DNA from: Thiodiazotropha sp040506195
GTDB lineage: Bacteria; Pseudomonadota; Gammaproteobacteria; Chromatiales; Chromatiaceae
Reading direction: 5' to 3'
NCBI GenBank assembly: GCA_040506195.1
Contig: JBEVXH010000001.1
Coordinates: 496,001-560,000, forward strand
Length of the DNA: 64,000 nucleotides
In this document: positions 8,924-18,536 of the stretch, piece by piece
How positions within the stretch are numbered: position 1 is the first letter of the stretch
Layout of the letters: every line of letters begins with the position of its first letter
Made by a program: the position numbers and the translations under genes
Notes under the pieces: generated by a model
Database searches by the model: none
Told to the model about the DNA's origin: nothing
Seen by the model: only the letters and a program-made list of their open reading frames with translations

Positions 8924-9999
8924 GGGCCGATAACCTCCATGCAATAACGCCCTACCCGCACGGCGGCATCCGGTTTTGCCAGGCTGCGGGCAGCCACAGC
9001 CATCTCCAGAAGTTTTTTTCTGTTTGCGCAAAGACTGCCCAGCAGCCGTGCCAGATTGCGCCCATCGAGGCTGTGTTGATGAATTAGGTAGGCTGCATCC
9101 ACATCGACCAGGAATTCCGCATTGTGGGTCTGATGGTCATCGACCGCAAAAGGATAGGGTACGAGTATGGCACCCAAACCCGCCGCCGCCAGTTCGGAAA
9201 CCGTCAGCGCACCGGCCCGACAGATGACAAGATCAGCCCAGGCATAGGCCTCGGCCATATCGGTTTCAAAGGCCTTCACCTCCGCCTCGACCGCCAACTC
9301 CCGGTATCTGGCAAGGGTCTCATCAAGCAGTTTTTCACCAGCCTGATGACGCACCTGCGGCCGCAGTTTCTGCGGCATCAAGGAAAGCGCCTCCGGTATG
9401 CACTGATTGAGCGCCCGGGCACCCAGAGAACCGCCGAGAACCAGCAGTCTGATGGCTCCTTCATGCTCAGCGAAGCGTGCTTCCGGCACATCGAGGGAAA
9501 CGATATCCTGGCGCACCGGATTGCCCACCGTTTCTGCCTGCGCCTCGGCGCCAAAACTATCGGGAAAGGCCTCGAACACCTTGGTTGCAAACTGGGCCAA
9601 TATCCGATTGGTCAATCCCGGTATCGCATTCTGCTCCTGGATCACCAGAGGTATACGCATCAACCTGGCTGCCAAACCACCGGGCCCGGTGGCGAACCCG
9701 CCCATGCCCAACACCAGGTTTGGACGGGTACGACGTAATACGCGATAGGCCTGCCAGAGGGCCTTGCTGATAGTAAACGGAGCAGCCAGATGGCGCTTCA
9801 GCCCACTTCCGCGCATACCTTTCACCTGCAGCGTCTCAAGAGGATAGCCATAGCCTGGAATCAGTCTGTTCTCCATACCGGAGCGACTGCCCAGCCAGGT
9901 GATGCGGCAACCTTTCTGTTTCATCCAGTCTGCCACCGCCAGTGCCGGGAAGAGGTGCCCACCCGTACCGCCGGCCATGACCATCACATGAGGCTCCAT
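8920..9999 (-). CDS. murG: UDP-GlcNAc:lipid I N-acetylglucosaminyltransferase
   Basis: Membrane-associated GT28 transferase that converts lipid I to lipid II. The 359-residue product has the first glycine loop MAGGTGGHLFPALAVAD, the LGMGGFATGPGGLAA loop, the third loop LVLGGSLGARALNQ and the donor-binding VICRAGALTVSELAAAGLGAILVP block (partly quoted). Its start overlaps the 3' end of ftsW by 16 nt, the longest overlap in this cluster. Confidence 0.96.
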   Translation of the reverse strand: MEPHVMVMAGGTGGHLFPALAVADWMKQKGCRITWLGSRSGMENRLIPGYGYPLETLQVKGMRGSGLKRHLAAPFTISKALWQAYRVLRRTRPNLVLGMGGFATGPGGLAARLMRIPLVIQEQNAIPGLTNRILAQFATKVFEAFPDSFGAEAQAETVGNPVRQDIVSLDVPEARFAEHEGAIRLLVLGGSLGARALNQCIPEALSLMPQKLRPQVRHQAGEKLLDETLARYRELAVEAEVKAFETDMAEAYAWADLVICRAGALTVSELAAAGLGAILVPYPFAVDDHQTHNAEFLVDVDAAYLIHQHSLDGRNLARLLGSLCANRKKLLEMAVAARSLAKPDAAVRVGRYCMEVIGP

Positions 10000-11186
10000 G
10001 AGCGCCTCCGGTGCTTGCTTTTACCGCCTTTCTGGCGAGACTCGAAATCGATTCTCAGCAACATGGCAATCATCATGCAGGCGACAATGATGCTGTTGCC
10101 GCCATAGCTCATAAACGGCAGGGTCAGCCCTTTGGTCGGCAGCAACCCGACATTGACGCCGATATTGATGAAGGCCTGCATCCCGACCCATAAACCGAGT
10201 CCGTAGGCTGTATAACTGGAAAAGCGTTGGCCTGCCTGTTCCGCTTTGACACCAATCTGAAATGCCCTCCAGGTAATGAATGCAAAGAGAAAAATAACAC
10301 CCACTGTGCCGAGCAAACCGAACTCCTCACCTACAACGGCCATGATGAAATCGGTATGCGCCTCCGGCAGGTAGAACTGTTTCTGGATACCGTTACCCAA
10401 TCCGACACCGCTGATCTCACCCCGGCCGAAGGCGATCAATGCCTGCGACAACTGGAAATCGGTATTGAAGGGATCATCCCAGGGATTCAGGTAGGTCGTC
10501 ATCCGCTGCCACCGGTAGGGCGAGAAATAGATCAATGCCCAGCCGGCCACACCGGCAAAAACCAACAACGTGGCAAACTGGTAGAGCACTACCCCACCAA
10601 GAAACAGCATGCCTGTGGCGGTTGCGAACAGAACCACGGTGGTGCCGAAGTCGGGTTGCAGCAGGATCAGTGAACTGGTGATGATCAACAGCAGCATCGG
10701 TTTGGCAAAACCCCAGAACGAGCGTGCGACTTCATCCTGGCGGCGTACCAGGTATCCGGCGATGTAGAGCACCATGAAAAGCTTCATGAATTCGGAACTC
10801 TGCAGATTGAAACCGCCCAGCGGTATCCAGCGGGTCGCGCCATTGACGCTTTTTCCTATCCCGGGGACCAACAACAGCATTAACAGGCATAGTCCCAAAA
10901 AGACCAGCAACGGCCCCGCCTTTTGCCATTGAATCATCGCTATTTGAAAAACCAGGTAGGCGGAGAGCAAGCCCAGGAACACGGCAAACAGATGACGATA
11001 GACATAAAAGAAGGGTGATCCGCCCAGGCGGTCTCCCACAGTCATCGATGCGGAAGAAACCATGACCAAGCCGAAACAGAGCAGCATGGCTGCCGCCCCC
11101 AGAAGCCACCAATCGAAGATGGGCTGCGCGACTGGATTGCGGCGTGCCCGCGCATCATGCGCCTGTGGACGTACCAGCGTATTCAT
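9984..11186 (-). CDS. ftsW: Peptidoglycan glycosyltransferase FtsW (SEDS family)
   Basis: Polytopic inner-membrane glycan polymerase that works with FtsI at the septum. The 400-residue product has about ten hydrophobic segments, a short basic N-terminal tail (HDARARRNP) and SEDS motifs such as NPWDDPFNTDFQLSQALIA, GEISGVGLGNGIQKQ and GLLPTKGLTLPFMSYGGNS. It ends in a basic tail, KGGKSKHRRRSW. It lies between murD (4-nt overlap) and murG (16-nt overlap). Confidence 0.96.
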   Translation of the reverse strand: MNTLVRPQAHDARARRNPVAQPIFDWWLLGAAAMLLCFGLVMVSSASMTVGDRLGGSPFFYVYRHLFAVFLGLLSAYLVFQIAMIQWQKAGPLLVFLGLCLLMLLLVPGIGKSVNGATRWIPLGGFNLQSSEFMKLFMVLYIAGYLVRRQDEVARSFWGFAKPMLLLIITSSLILLQPDFGTTVVLFATATGMLFLGGVVLYQFATLLVFAGVAGWALIYFSPYRWQRMTTYLNPWDDPFNTDFQLSQALIAFGRGEISGVGLGNGIQKQFYLPEAHTDFIMAVVGEEFGLLGTVGVIFLFAFITWRAFQIGVKAEQAGQRFSSYTAYGLGLWVGMQAFINIGVNVGLLPTKGLTLPFMSYGGNSIIVACMMIAMLLRIDFESRQKGGKSKHRRRSWSLM

Positions 11187-12538
11187 GCCGGAAGCGCCTC
11201 CACCGCCTGAATAAAGGCCTCACCGCGAGCTTCGAAGTTACGGAACATATCGAAGCTGGCGCAAGCCGGAGAGAGCAGCACACGATCGCCGGGTTGCGCC
11301 AACTCCGCCGCCAGCGTGACTGCCGTTTCAAGTGATGCCGCATGTTCAGTTCGCACCCGGCCTGCCAGGACGGATTCCAGCTCTGATGCATCCCTGCCGA
11401 TAAGGATGACGGCACGGGCTGTCTCTTCCACAACCTGCGCCAGGGGAGTGAAATCGGCATCCTTGCAATCGCCACCGGCAATCAGCACACTCCGGCTGTC
11501 GCCGCTTTCGGGATGAAGCCCCTGCAAGGCGGCGATAGTGGCTCCCACATTAGTGCCCTTGGAATCGTTGTACCAACGCACCTCTCCTTTATCGCAGATC
11601 CATTGGGTGCGATGGGGGAGCCCTGAAAAACTTCTCAGCGCCGCCAGCATATCATTTTGCGGCAGACCCACAGCACTGCCCAAGGCCAGGGCCGCCAGGG
11701 CGTTCGCAATATTATGGAGGCCTGGAATTCGCAGTTCGGTGACGGGTATCAGAGGGGTATGCCCCTCACTCAGCCATTTGACCCCATCGAGCTCATGTAA
11801 ACCGAAATCGTCTCCGGTCGGCGCTCCTAGAGTAAACCCGACAGTGGCCGCATCCGGCACTGCCATGGCTGCAACTATCGGATCGTCACGGTTGATTACC
11901 ATGATCTCGCTGCCGCTATAGAGTGATGCCTTGGTTGCGGCATACTCATCCAGATCCCGGTAACGGTCCATATGATCGGCGGAGATATTCAACACAACCG
12001 CGGCTTGGGGTTTGAGCGAACGGGTACTCTCCAACTGGAAGCTGGAGAGTTCGAGCACGTACAGCTCCACTTGATCATCCAGCAGATCGAGAGCCGGTTC
12101 CCCAAGGTTGCCGCCCACGGCCACCCTTATCCCGGCCATGCGCGCCATATCGCCCAACAGGGTGGTCACAGTGCTTTTGCCGTTTGAACCCGTGATCGCC
12201 ACTACAGGTGCTTTCACCGCTCTACTGAACAGCTCCACATCGCCGACTATCTCCACATGTCGCTCTTTGGCTGCGCGAATCAACGGCTCATCGAGAGGTA
12301 TCCCCGGACTCACCACCAGTCGACTCGCGGCATGGAACACCTCCGCCTGAAATCCGCCGAGGAATATCGCCATATCGGGATAATCCTTGCGCAACGCCTC
12401 CAGTCCCGGAGGATTCTCGCGCGTGTCGGTCACTGCCAGGGACTCCCCTTGAGCCGCCAGATAGCGCGCGCAGGAGAGTCCGGTCGCCCCCAGCCCGACG
12501 ATCAGGGTTTTAGCTGAATTTGCCGCTTGCTTCGTCAT
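11183..12538 (-). CDS. murD: UDP-N-acetylmuramoylalanine--D-glutamate ligase
   Basis: Mur ligase that adds D-Glu to UDP-MurNAc-L-Ala. With ATG at 12538 it is 451 residues, starting MTKQAANSAKTLIVGLGATG. Motifs are the ATP loop ITGSNGKSTVTTLLGD, NISADHMDRYRDLDEYAATK, HRTQWICDKGEVRWYNDSKG and, near the C-terminus, LLSPACASFDMFRNFEARG. The start shares its A with the mraY stop (TGATG). The alternative frame upstream to 12625 lies within mraY. Confidence 0.95.
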   Translation of the reverse strand: MTKQAANSAKTLIVGLGATGLSCARYLAAQGESLAVTDTRENPPGLEALRKDYPDMAIFLGGFQAEVFHAASRLVVSPGIPLDEPLIRAAKERHVEIVGDVELFSRAVKAPVVAITGSNGKSTVTTLLGDMARMAGIRVAVGGNLGEPALDLLDDQVELYVLELSSFQLESTRSLKPQAAVVLNISADHMDRYRDLDEYAATKASLYSGSEIMVINRDDPIVAAMAVPDAATVGFTLGAPTGDDFGLHELDGVKWLSEGHTPLIPVTELRIPGLHNIANALAALALGSAVGLPQNDMLAALRSFSGLPHRTQWICDKGEVRWYNDSKGTNVGATIAALQGLHPESGDSRSVLIAGGDCKDADFTPLAQVVEETARAVILIGRDASELESVLAGRVRTEHAASLETAVTLAAELAQPGDRVLLSPACASFDMFRNFEARGEAFIQAVEALPA

Positions 12539-13620
12539 CAACGTATCTTCAGGCTCGCCAGACCGACCAACACCAGGATGACGGTAATGATCCAGAACCT
12601 CACAATTACCCGAGGCTCGGGCCAACCCTTTAGTTCAAAATGGTGATGCAGTGGCGCCATACGAAAGATGCGCTTGCCGGTGAGCTTGTAGGACGCGACC
12701 TGCAATACCACCGATACCGTCTCCACCACAAAGACCCCTCCCATGATGAACAACACAATCTCCTGCCGCACCGCTACAGCGACCACTCCGAGGGCGGCAC
12801 CCAACGCCAAGGCACCCACATCACCCATGAAAACCTGAGCCGGGTAGGTGTTGAACCAAAGAAAACCCAATCCGGCGCCAACCAATGAGGCGCAGAAGAC
12901 AATCAGTTCGCCAACCCCTGGCAGGTAGGGGATCTTCAAATAGGTGGCAAAATCGGAGTGCCCGGTAACATAGGCGATCATGCCCAGGGCGCCGCCCACC
13001 ATCACGGTTGGCAGGATCGCCAGACCGTCGAGCCCGTCAGTCAGGTTGACCGCATTGGAGGAGCCGACGATGACCAGATAACTGAACAGAATGAATACCG
13101 GGCCCCAATCCAGGGAGACATCTTTCAGATAGGGAATCAGCAGCGCCGTCTCCATGGCTGAAGTAGCGGTGTAGTAAAAGACCAGGGACGCACCCAATCC
13201 CGCTACCGATTGCCAGAAATATTTCCAGCGCGCCGCCAGACCTTTGGGGTCGTTGAGGACCAGCTTCTTATAGTCGTCTACCAATCCGATCAGGCCAAAG
13301 ATCATGGTGACGATCAGCACAATCCAGACATAGCGGTTTTCCAGGTCCGACCACAGCAGTGTGGCGATGGCGATTGCCACCAATATCAACGAACCACCCA
13401 TGGTCGGGGTTCCGGCCTTGGAAAAGTGCGTTTCCGGACCGTCATCCCGCACGGTCTGTCCAATCTGGTGAAAGCTCAGGCGGCGTATCATCATAGGGCC
13501 CAGGGCCAGGGAGATCATCAATGCCGTCAGAACCCCCAGGATGGTACGCAGCGTCAGGTACTGGAACACCCTGAAGCCGTTGTCGAACTGAGCAAGCCAA
13601 TCGGTAAAATAGAGCAACAC
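12538..13620 (-). CDS. mraY: Phospho-MurNAc-pentapeptide transferase
   Basis: Integral membrane enzyme that transfers phospho-MurNAc-pentapeptide to undecaprenyl phosphate to make lipid I. The 360-residue product has ten predicted membrane segments. Conserved loops include KAGTPTMGGSLILVAIAIA (partly), the first aspartate pair GLVDDYKKLVLNDPKGL, NAVNLTDGLDGLA and MGDVGALALGAALG, plus the histidine loop APLHHHFELKGWPEPRVIVR. The murF stop lies 3 nt upstream of its ATG. Confidence 0.97.
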   Translation of the reverse strand: MLLYFTDWLAQFDNGFRVFQYLTLRTILGVLTALMISLALGPMMIRRLSFHQIGQTVRDDGPETHFSKAGTPTMGGSLILVAIAIATLLWSDLENRYVWIVLIVTMIFGLIGLVDDYKKLVLNDPKGLAARWKYFWQSVAGLGASLVFYYTATSAMETALLIPYLKDVSLDWGPVFILFSYLVIVGSSNAVNLTDGLDGLAILPTVMVGGALGMIAYVTGHSDFATYLKIPYLPGVGELIVFCASLVGAGLGFLWFNTYPAQVFMGDVGALALGAALGVVAVAVRQEIVLFIMGGVFVVETVSVVLQVASYKLTGKRIFRMAPLHHHFELKGWPEPRVIVRFWIITVILVLVGLASLKIR

Positions 13621-13622
13621 TG

Positions 13623-14990
13623 TCAGCCTCTCCCCTCATTCATCAGCCGATCCACTACCCTTTCCATGGCCGCGCTTCGGGATCCCTTTACCAGCAACGT
13701 ATCGCCTTGCCGTAGCGAGCCGGCCAGGCTCCCCACCAGTTCGTCCAGATCCGAAAAGGCGAGTGCTCCGTCGCCGAAGCTCAACGCTGCATGCCGGCTC
13801 AGCTCTCCCAGGGTATAGAGGTGGGAGAGTCCCGCCTGTTTCGCCTTTACGCCCATCTGACCATGCAGGGCCACGGATTGGTCGCCCAGCTCAGCCAGAT
13901 CCCCCAGCACCAGCACCCGCTCGCCCGGTGCACTGCGTAAAACGTCCACTGCGGCTTCCACCGAATCGGGATTGGCGTTATAGGTATCGTCGATGAGGCG
14001 GTAGCCGGCAGGAGTGAAACGCATCTGCAGACGGCCTGCCACTGGCTCGACACTTGCGAGCCCCCGCTCGATATCCCTGCCTGAGCACCCCATCGCCAGC
14101 GCACCCGCAATCGCCGCCAGGGCATTCATCAGATTGTGTTGGCCGGCGAGCGCAAGTCTTACGTCAAAGCACTCTGCCTGATAACTGACTTGCATGTGGT
14201 TGTAATAACCCGATTCCGTCCAGCGCATCTCGGCCCGGGAGAGATCACAGTGCACGGCCGCATGCCTCGAACTGCCGAAGCTGATCAGTCTGCGTTCATC
14301 CAGCAGATCGCGCCAAAGGGGAAAATAGTCATCGTCGGCATTCAATACAGCGATCCCGGTGGGTTTGAGTCCGCCGAGGATCTCACCCTTTGCCCGAGCG
14401 ACACCCTGCAGATCGCCGAACCCCTCGAGATGAGCGGCGCCGGCATTGGTGATGAGGGCCACATCCGGGTGGGCGATCTGGCTCAGGTAGCCGATCTCGC
14501 CGGGATGATTGGCGCCCATTTCCACCACCGCGTAGGCTTCATCCTGCAAGCGCAGCAATGTAAGCGGCAGGCCGATGTCATTATTCAAATTACCCCTGGT
14601 GGCCAGTACACTTCCTTTTTGCCGCAGGATGGCGGCGAGCAGCTCTTTGACGGTGGTCTTGCCGTTGCTGCCTGTAATGGCGATCAGCGGCACGGCAAAA
14701 CAATCCCGCCAGACACCGGCCAGACGACCGAGTCCGATCCGGGTATCCGATACCTGAAGCTGGGGAATCTCAGGGTTCTGCGGTTCGCTCACCATCACTG
14801 CCACAGCCCCCTTGTCCCGCGCCTGACCGATGAAGGTGTGACCATCAAAATTGGCCCCCTTCAACGCGACATAGAGATCATTCTCCGACAGGGTGCGGCT
14901 ATCGGTGCTGACCGAGCTGAAACGGACATCTTCGCCAACCAGGGTTCCATGCAGGCTTTCCGCTATTTGAGAGAGATAGAGCGCGTTCAT
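13623..14990 (-). CDS. murF: UDP-MurNAc-tripeptide--D-Ala-D-Ala ligase
   Basis: Mur ligase that attaches the dipeptide made by DdlB. From ATG at 14990 it is 455 residues, beginning MNALYLSQIAESLHG. It shows the ATP loop ITGSNGKTTVKELLAAIL, the EMGANHPGEIGYL motif specific to MurF, NAGAAHLEGFG, and DDTYNANPDSVEAAVDVL in the C-terminal domain. The start overlaps the murE stop as ATGA. The six codons above it have no family support. Confidence 0.95.
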   Translation of the reverse strand: MNALYLSQIAESLHGTLVGEDVRFSSVSTDSRTLSENDLYVALKGANFDGHTFIGQARDKGAVAVMVSEPQNPEIPQLQVSDTRIGLGRLAGVWRDCFAVPLIAITGSNGKTTVKELLAAILRQKGSVLATRGNLNNDIGLPLTLLRLQDEAYAVVEMGANHPGEIGYLSQIAHPDVALITNAGAAHLEGFGDLQGVARAKGEILGGLKPTGIAVLNADDDYFPLWRDLLDERRLISFGSSRHAAVHCDLSRAEMRWTESGYYNHMQVSYQAECFDVRLALAGQHNLMNALAAIAGALAMGCSGRDIERGLASVEPVAGRLQMRFTPAGYRLIDDTYNANPDSVEAAVDVLRSAPGERVLVLGDLAELGDQSVALHGQMGVKAKQAGLSHLYTLGELSRHAALSFGDGALAFSDLDELVGSLAGSLRQGDTLLVKGSRSAAMERVVDRLMNEGRG

Positions 14991-16525
14991 TGGGCCTCCA
15001 CCGACCACGCATCGAGCGCGGCTGCGGCCTGTTCACGGTCATCGAAATGGAGCACCTTCTCCCCGACAAGCTGGTAGTCCTCATGACCCTTGCCCGCCAC
15101 CAGCACCAGGTCACCAGGCGATGCATGGGCAATGGCAACATGGATTGCACGATGCCGATCGGGTTCGACCATCGCCCTGTCCGGCATCTTCATGCCGGCC
15201 AGGATCTGCTGAATGATTTCACCACTCGATTCACTGCGCGGATTGTCATCGGTAATGATTACTCGATCAGCCAGCTGTTCAGCCAATTCACCCATCAGCG
15301 GTCGCTTACCGCGATCACGATCGCCGCCACAGCCGAATACCACACTGAGCGAACCCGGACAGTGCGCCCGAAGGGCCTGCAACGCCTTTTCCAGGGCGTC
15401 CGGGGTATGGGCGTAGTCGACCACCACGCCAGGTCTCTCTGCGCCGCCCAGCAGCTCCATCCGGCCGGGGATGGTATTGAGCTCCGAAAGCACCGCCACA
15501 GCGCGCTGCAAAGACCAGTTCCGTTGCAACAGTACCAGCAGGACCGCCAATAGATTGGCCGCATTGAAGCGACCGAGCAGTTTCGTCTCCAGATCAGCAT
15601 CGCCCAAGTGGGTCGAGATTTTGATGCGCATTCCCTGGGTAGTGGAATCTATCTCCAAGGCCTGCGCCCATCCGCTGAGACCGGCAGGCAACTCAGCTGC
15701 CGGCTCGAGACTGTATCCCAGCAGCTTCACCCCTTCCGCCATCGATCCGACAATGGTTCTGCCGAAACTGTCATCGAGATTGATCACCGCACTGCTGAGG
15801 TCCGGCATATGAAACAGCCTCTGTTTAGCAGCGGCATAGTTTTCCAGCGTTCTGTGATAATCGAAATGATCGCGACTGAGATTTGTGAAGATTGCGCAAT
15901 CAAATGCCACAGCAGCAGCCCGATTCTGATCCAACGCATGGGATGAAACTTCCATACTCACCGCGCCAACACCCTGCGCCAGCAGTTCATGCAAATGTCT
16001 CTGCAAGGTCACCGCATCGGGGGTTGTATAGCCGGTTGACTTCAATTTCCCGGGGAGGCCCACACCCAGGGTACCCATGATGCCGCAGGGGATCTCGCTC
16101 GTCAGCGCATGGGCCAACAATTGACTGATACTGGTCTTGCCATTGGTGCCGGTTATCCCATAGACGGTCATCCGGCGGCTGGGATGCCGGTAAAAACGAC
16201 CGGCGATCCGGCTTACATATTGTGACAGACCAGGTACCGCCAACAAGGGCACGGGCAGCTTCACATCGGCTGCCGGCCTTTTTCCATCTGCAGCGTCCGC
16301 TTCCCAAACAATGGCCGCGGCACCCCGGGAGACCGCCTGTTCGGCAAAAGCCAGTCCATGATGATGTTCACCTGCACAAGCAATAAAGAGCGCCCCCGGC
16401 GATACTTCGCGGCTATCCAGGGCGATCCCGGTCACTTCACGATCATCATGCGCCGGCATGGAGACAATTCCATGCAGCAGGGATGTCAGCGTCACTCCTT
16501 CCATGATGCGCTCGGCAGCCATCAT
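14987..16525 (-). CDS. murE: UDP-MurNAc-L-Ala-D-Glu--meso-diaminopimelate ligase
   Basis: Mur ligase for the third stem-peptide residue. The 512-residue product has the ATP loop ITGTNGKTSISQLLAHAL and NLSRDHFDYHRTLENYAAAK, where K is probably the carbamylated lysine position. In the C-terminal domain the DNPRSESS motif indicates meso-diaminopimelate rather than lysine as substrate. This fits a Gram-negative A1-gamma peptidoglycan. The ATG overlaps the ftsI stop. Confidence 0.96.
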   Translation of the reverse strand: MMAAERIMEGVTLTSLLHGIVSMPAHDDREVTGIALDSREVSPGALFIACAGEHHHGLAFAEQAVSRGAAAIVWEADAADGKRPAADVKLPVPLLAVPGLSQYVSRIAGRFYRHPSRRMTVYGITGTNGKTSISQLLAHALTSEIPCGIMGTLGVGLPGKLKSTGYTTPDAVTLQRHLHELLAQGVGAVSMEVSSHALDQNRAAAVAFDCAIFTNLSRDHFDYHRTLENYAAAKQRLFHMPDLSSAVINLDDSFGRTIVGSMAEGVKLLGYSLEPAAELPAGLSGWAQALEIDSTTQGMRIKISTHLGDADLETKLLGRFNAANLLAVLLVLLQRNWSLQRAVAVLSELNTIPGRMELLGGAERPGVVVDYAHTPDALEKALQALRAHCPGSLSVVFGCGGDRDRGKRPLMGELAEQLADRVIITDDNPRSESSGEIIQQILAGMKMPDRAMVEPDRHRAIHVAIAHASPGDLVLVAGKGHEDYQLVGEKVLHFDDREQAAAALDAWSVEAQ

Positions 16526-18261
16526 CGCCGGTCTCCCAATCGAGCCATCAGGGTGTTATTTTCATGCCAGTGCTTGTCGGGGGGAATGTTCAACAATCTC
16601 AGAGCACCGCTCATCACCTTTGAGAAGACCGGCCCAGCCACCAAACCGCCGTAATACTCCTTGCCTTTGGGTTCATCGATGAACACCGCCATCACCAGAC
16701 GGGGGTCGCCGGCCGGTGCGATACCGACAAAAAGGGAGAGATATTTATCCTCCGCATATCCCCCGGCCACCGATTTCTTTGCGGTCCCCGTCTTGCCGGC
16801 CACGCGATATCCGGGGACCGCAGCCAGAGGCGCCGTCCCCTCATTGGACACCACCGCCTCCAACATCTTGACCACTGTCCTGGCGGTGCTCTTGCGCATC
16901 ACCCTGACACCCTCCACAGGCTGGTCAAGCTTCAGCAGCGAGACCGGCATGCGCAAACCGTCATTGGCCAGCACCGCATAGGCCCTGGCAAGCTGCAACG
17001 GGGTCACGGAAAGCCCGTAGCCGAAGGAGAGGGTCGCCTGTTCAAAACTGGACCAATCGGAGAAGTGCGGCAGCCGGCCACTTGACTCGCCGGGGAACTG
17101 ACTATAGGGACTCTCGCCGAAACCCAGGCTTGAAAAGAGTCTCCACAAGGTCTCCGGCTGCATCGACAGGGCAATCTTGCTCGCGCCCACATTGCTGGAT
17201 TTACGCAACACTGTCGCCACATCGATCATGCCGTAGTTTCGGTTATCCCTGACCAGATAGCGTCCCACCTTCATCTGGCCGGGGGAGACATCGATCGGCG
17301 TATTGGGCTTGAAACGCCCCAACTCCACTGCCGCAGCCACGGTGAACGGTTTGATGGTGGAACCGGGTTCGAAGACATCGGTTACCGCACGGTTGCGCAG
17401 ACTGCTGGAGCGGCGGCCACGCATTGCATTCGGGTTGTATGACGGGCTGTTGACCATCGCCAGAATCTCACCGCTGCGGCTATCCAGGATCACCGCCGAT
17501 CCCGACCGCGCCTTATGTTTGCTTACCGCCGCCTTGAGTTCCCGGTAGGCGAGAAACTGCAGGCGCCGGTCGATACTGAGTTTCAGTTCCTTGCCGGGAG
17601 AGGGACTGCGGATATTCTCCACCTGCTCAACCACGCGCCCCTTGCCATCCTTGATCACCCGCTTTGCACCGGCACTGCCGCTGAGCCACTCATCGTATGC
17701 CAGCTCTATCCCCTCCTGCCCCTGGTCATCGATATTGGTGAAGCCGACGATGTGCGACATCACCTCGCCACTGGGATAGAAACGACGGTACTCGGAAAGC
17801 AGGTCGATCCCATCCAGCTCAAGGGTATCCACCCGCTCTGCAATGTCGGGATTGACACGCCTTTTGAGATAGACAAACCCACGTTCACTGGAGAGTAACC
17901 TGCGCAGGCGATCAGGATCGAGATTCAGGGTCGACGCAAGCGCACCGATGGTTTCGCTGTCGCCCTTGATGACCTTCGGGTTGGCTGCCACGCTTTTAAC
18001 CGGAGTACTGATTGCCAGCGGTTCTCCATTGCGGTCTGCGATCATGCCCCGGCTGGCACTGACCGTCATGGTGCGCAGATAGCGCATCTCACCCTGTTCC
18101 TGCAAAAAGGCGGTCTCAAACACCTGACGATCGACGGATCGCCAGATCAGAGCAGCGAAGGCCAGTCCGATCATCACAAGCACAGTGATGCGCCGGGCGC
18201 GATAACTCGGTAGCCTGATGACTTCGGCCTGGTGACTCTTTCTCTTCTTTCCGCCCGCCAT
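16522..18261 (-). CDS. ftsI: Septal peptidoglycan transpeptidase FtsI (PBP3)
   Basis: Class B penicillin-binding protein of the divisome. The 579-residue product has a basic N-terminal tail, one membrane segment (ITVLVMIGLAFAALIW), a pedestal domain (SASRGMIADRNGEPLAIS) and the transpeptidase domain. The acyl-enzyme serine is in FEPGSTIKPFT, followed by the SSN motif in RKSSNVGASK and KTGTAKK. All catalytic residues are present. It is followed by murE with a 4-nt overlap and preceded by ftsL with 2 nt between. Confidence 0.97.
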   Translation of the reverse strand: MAGGKKRKSHQAEVIRLPSYRARRITVLVMIGLAFAALIWRSVDRQVFETAFLQEQGEMRYLRTMTVSASRGMIADRNGEPLAISTPVKSVAANPKVIKGDSETIGALASTLNLDPDRLRRLLSSERGFVYLKRRVNPDIAERVDTLELDGIDLLSEYRRFYPSGEVMSHIVGFTNIDDQGQEGIELAYDEWLSGSAGAKRVIKDGKGRVVEQVENIRSPSPGKELKLSIDRRLQFLAYRELKAAVSKHKARSGSAVILDSRSGEILAMVNSPSYNPNAMRGRRSSSLRNRAVTDVFEPGSTIKPFTVAAAVELGRFKPNTPIDVSPGQMKVGRYLVRDNRNYGMIDVATVLRKSSNVGASKIALSMQPETLWRLFSSLGFGESPYSQFPGESSGRLPHFSDWSSFEQATLSFGYGLSVTPLQLARAYAVLANDGLRMPVSLLKLDQPVEGVRVMRKSTARTVVKMLEAVVSNEGTAPLAAVPGYRVAGKTGTAKKSVAGGYAEDKYLSLFVGIAPAGDPRLVMAVFIDEPKGKEYYGGLVAGPVFSKVMSGALRLLNIPPDKHWHENNTLMARLGDRR

Positions 18262-18263
18262 GA

Positions 18264-18536
18264 TTAGCGCCTGATCACTACAACTTCATCAAATTGGGGC
18301 AGATGCATTTTCAGTCTGTCCCGTGCCCTTTTTTCCACTTCCGAATGAGTCGCTAGGGTGCTCTCTTCCAATTGCAGGCGCCCCCATTCGATACCGATAC
18401 GCTCCCTCTCCGCCTGTAGTTCCTGCAACACCACGAAATGTTTGCGGCTTAGATATTTGCTGTAGACAACAGCTATCGCCGACGCCAGCACCGCAGCCAT
18501 CAATATCGCAAACAGTATGTGTCCGGTACGACTCAA
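18264..18536 (-). CDS. ftsL: Cell division protein FtsL
   Basis: A 90-residue bitopic membrane protein in the invariant position between rsmH and ftsI. The N-terminal membrane segment (HILFAILMAAVLASAIAVVY) is followed by a periplasmic heptad region (KHFVVLQELQAERERIGIE) expected to form a coiled coil with FtsB. Sequence is poorly conserved in this family, so size, topology and position carry the call. It overlaps rsmH by 4 nt. Confidence 0.92.
   Translation of the reverse strand: MSRTGHILFAILMAAVLASAIAVVYSKYLSRKHFVVLQELQAERERIGIEWGRLQLEESTLATHSEVEKRARDRLKMHLPQFDEVVVIRR

Noticed and set aside
14136..15077. Plus-strand open frame opposite murF
   Set aside because: Antisense shadow of murF and murE with no motif.
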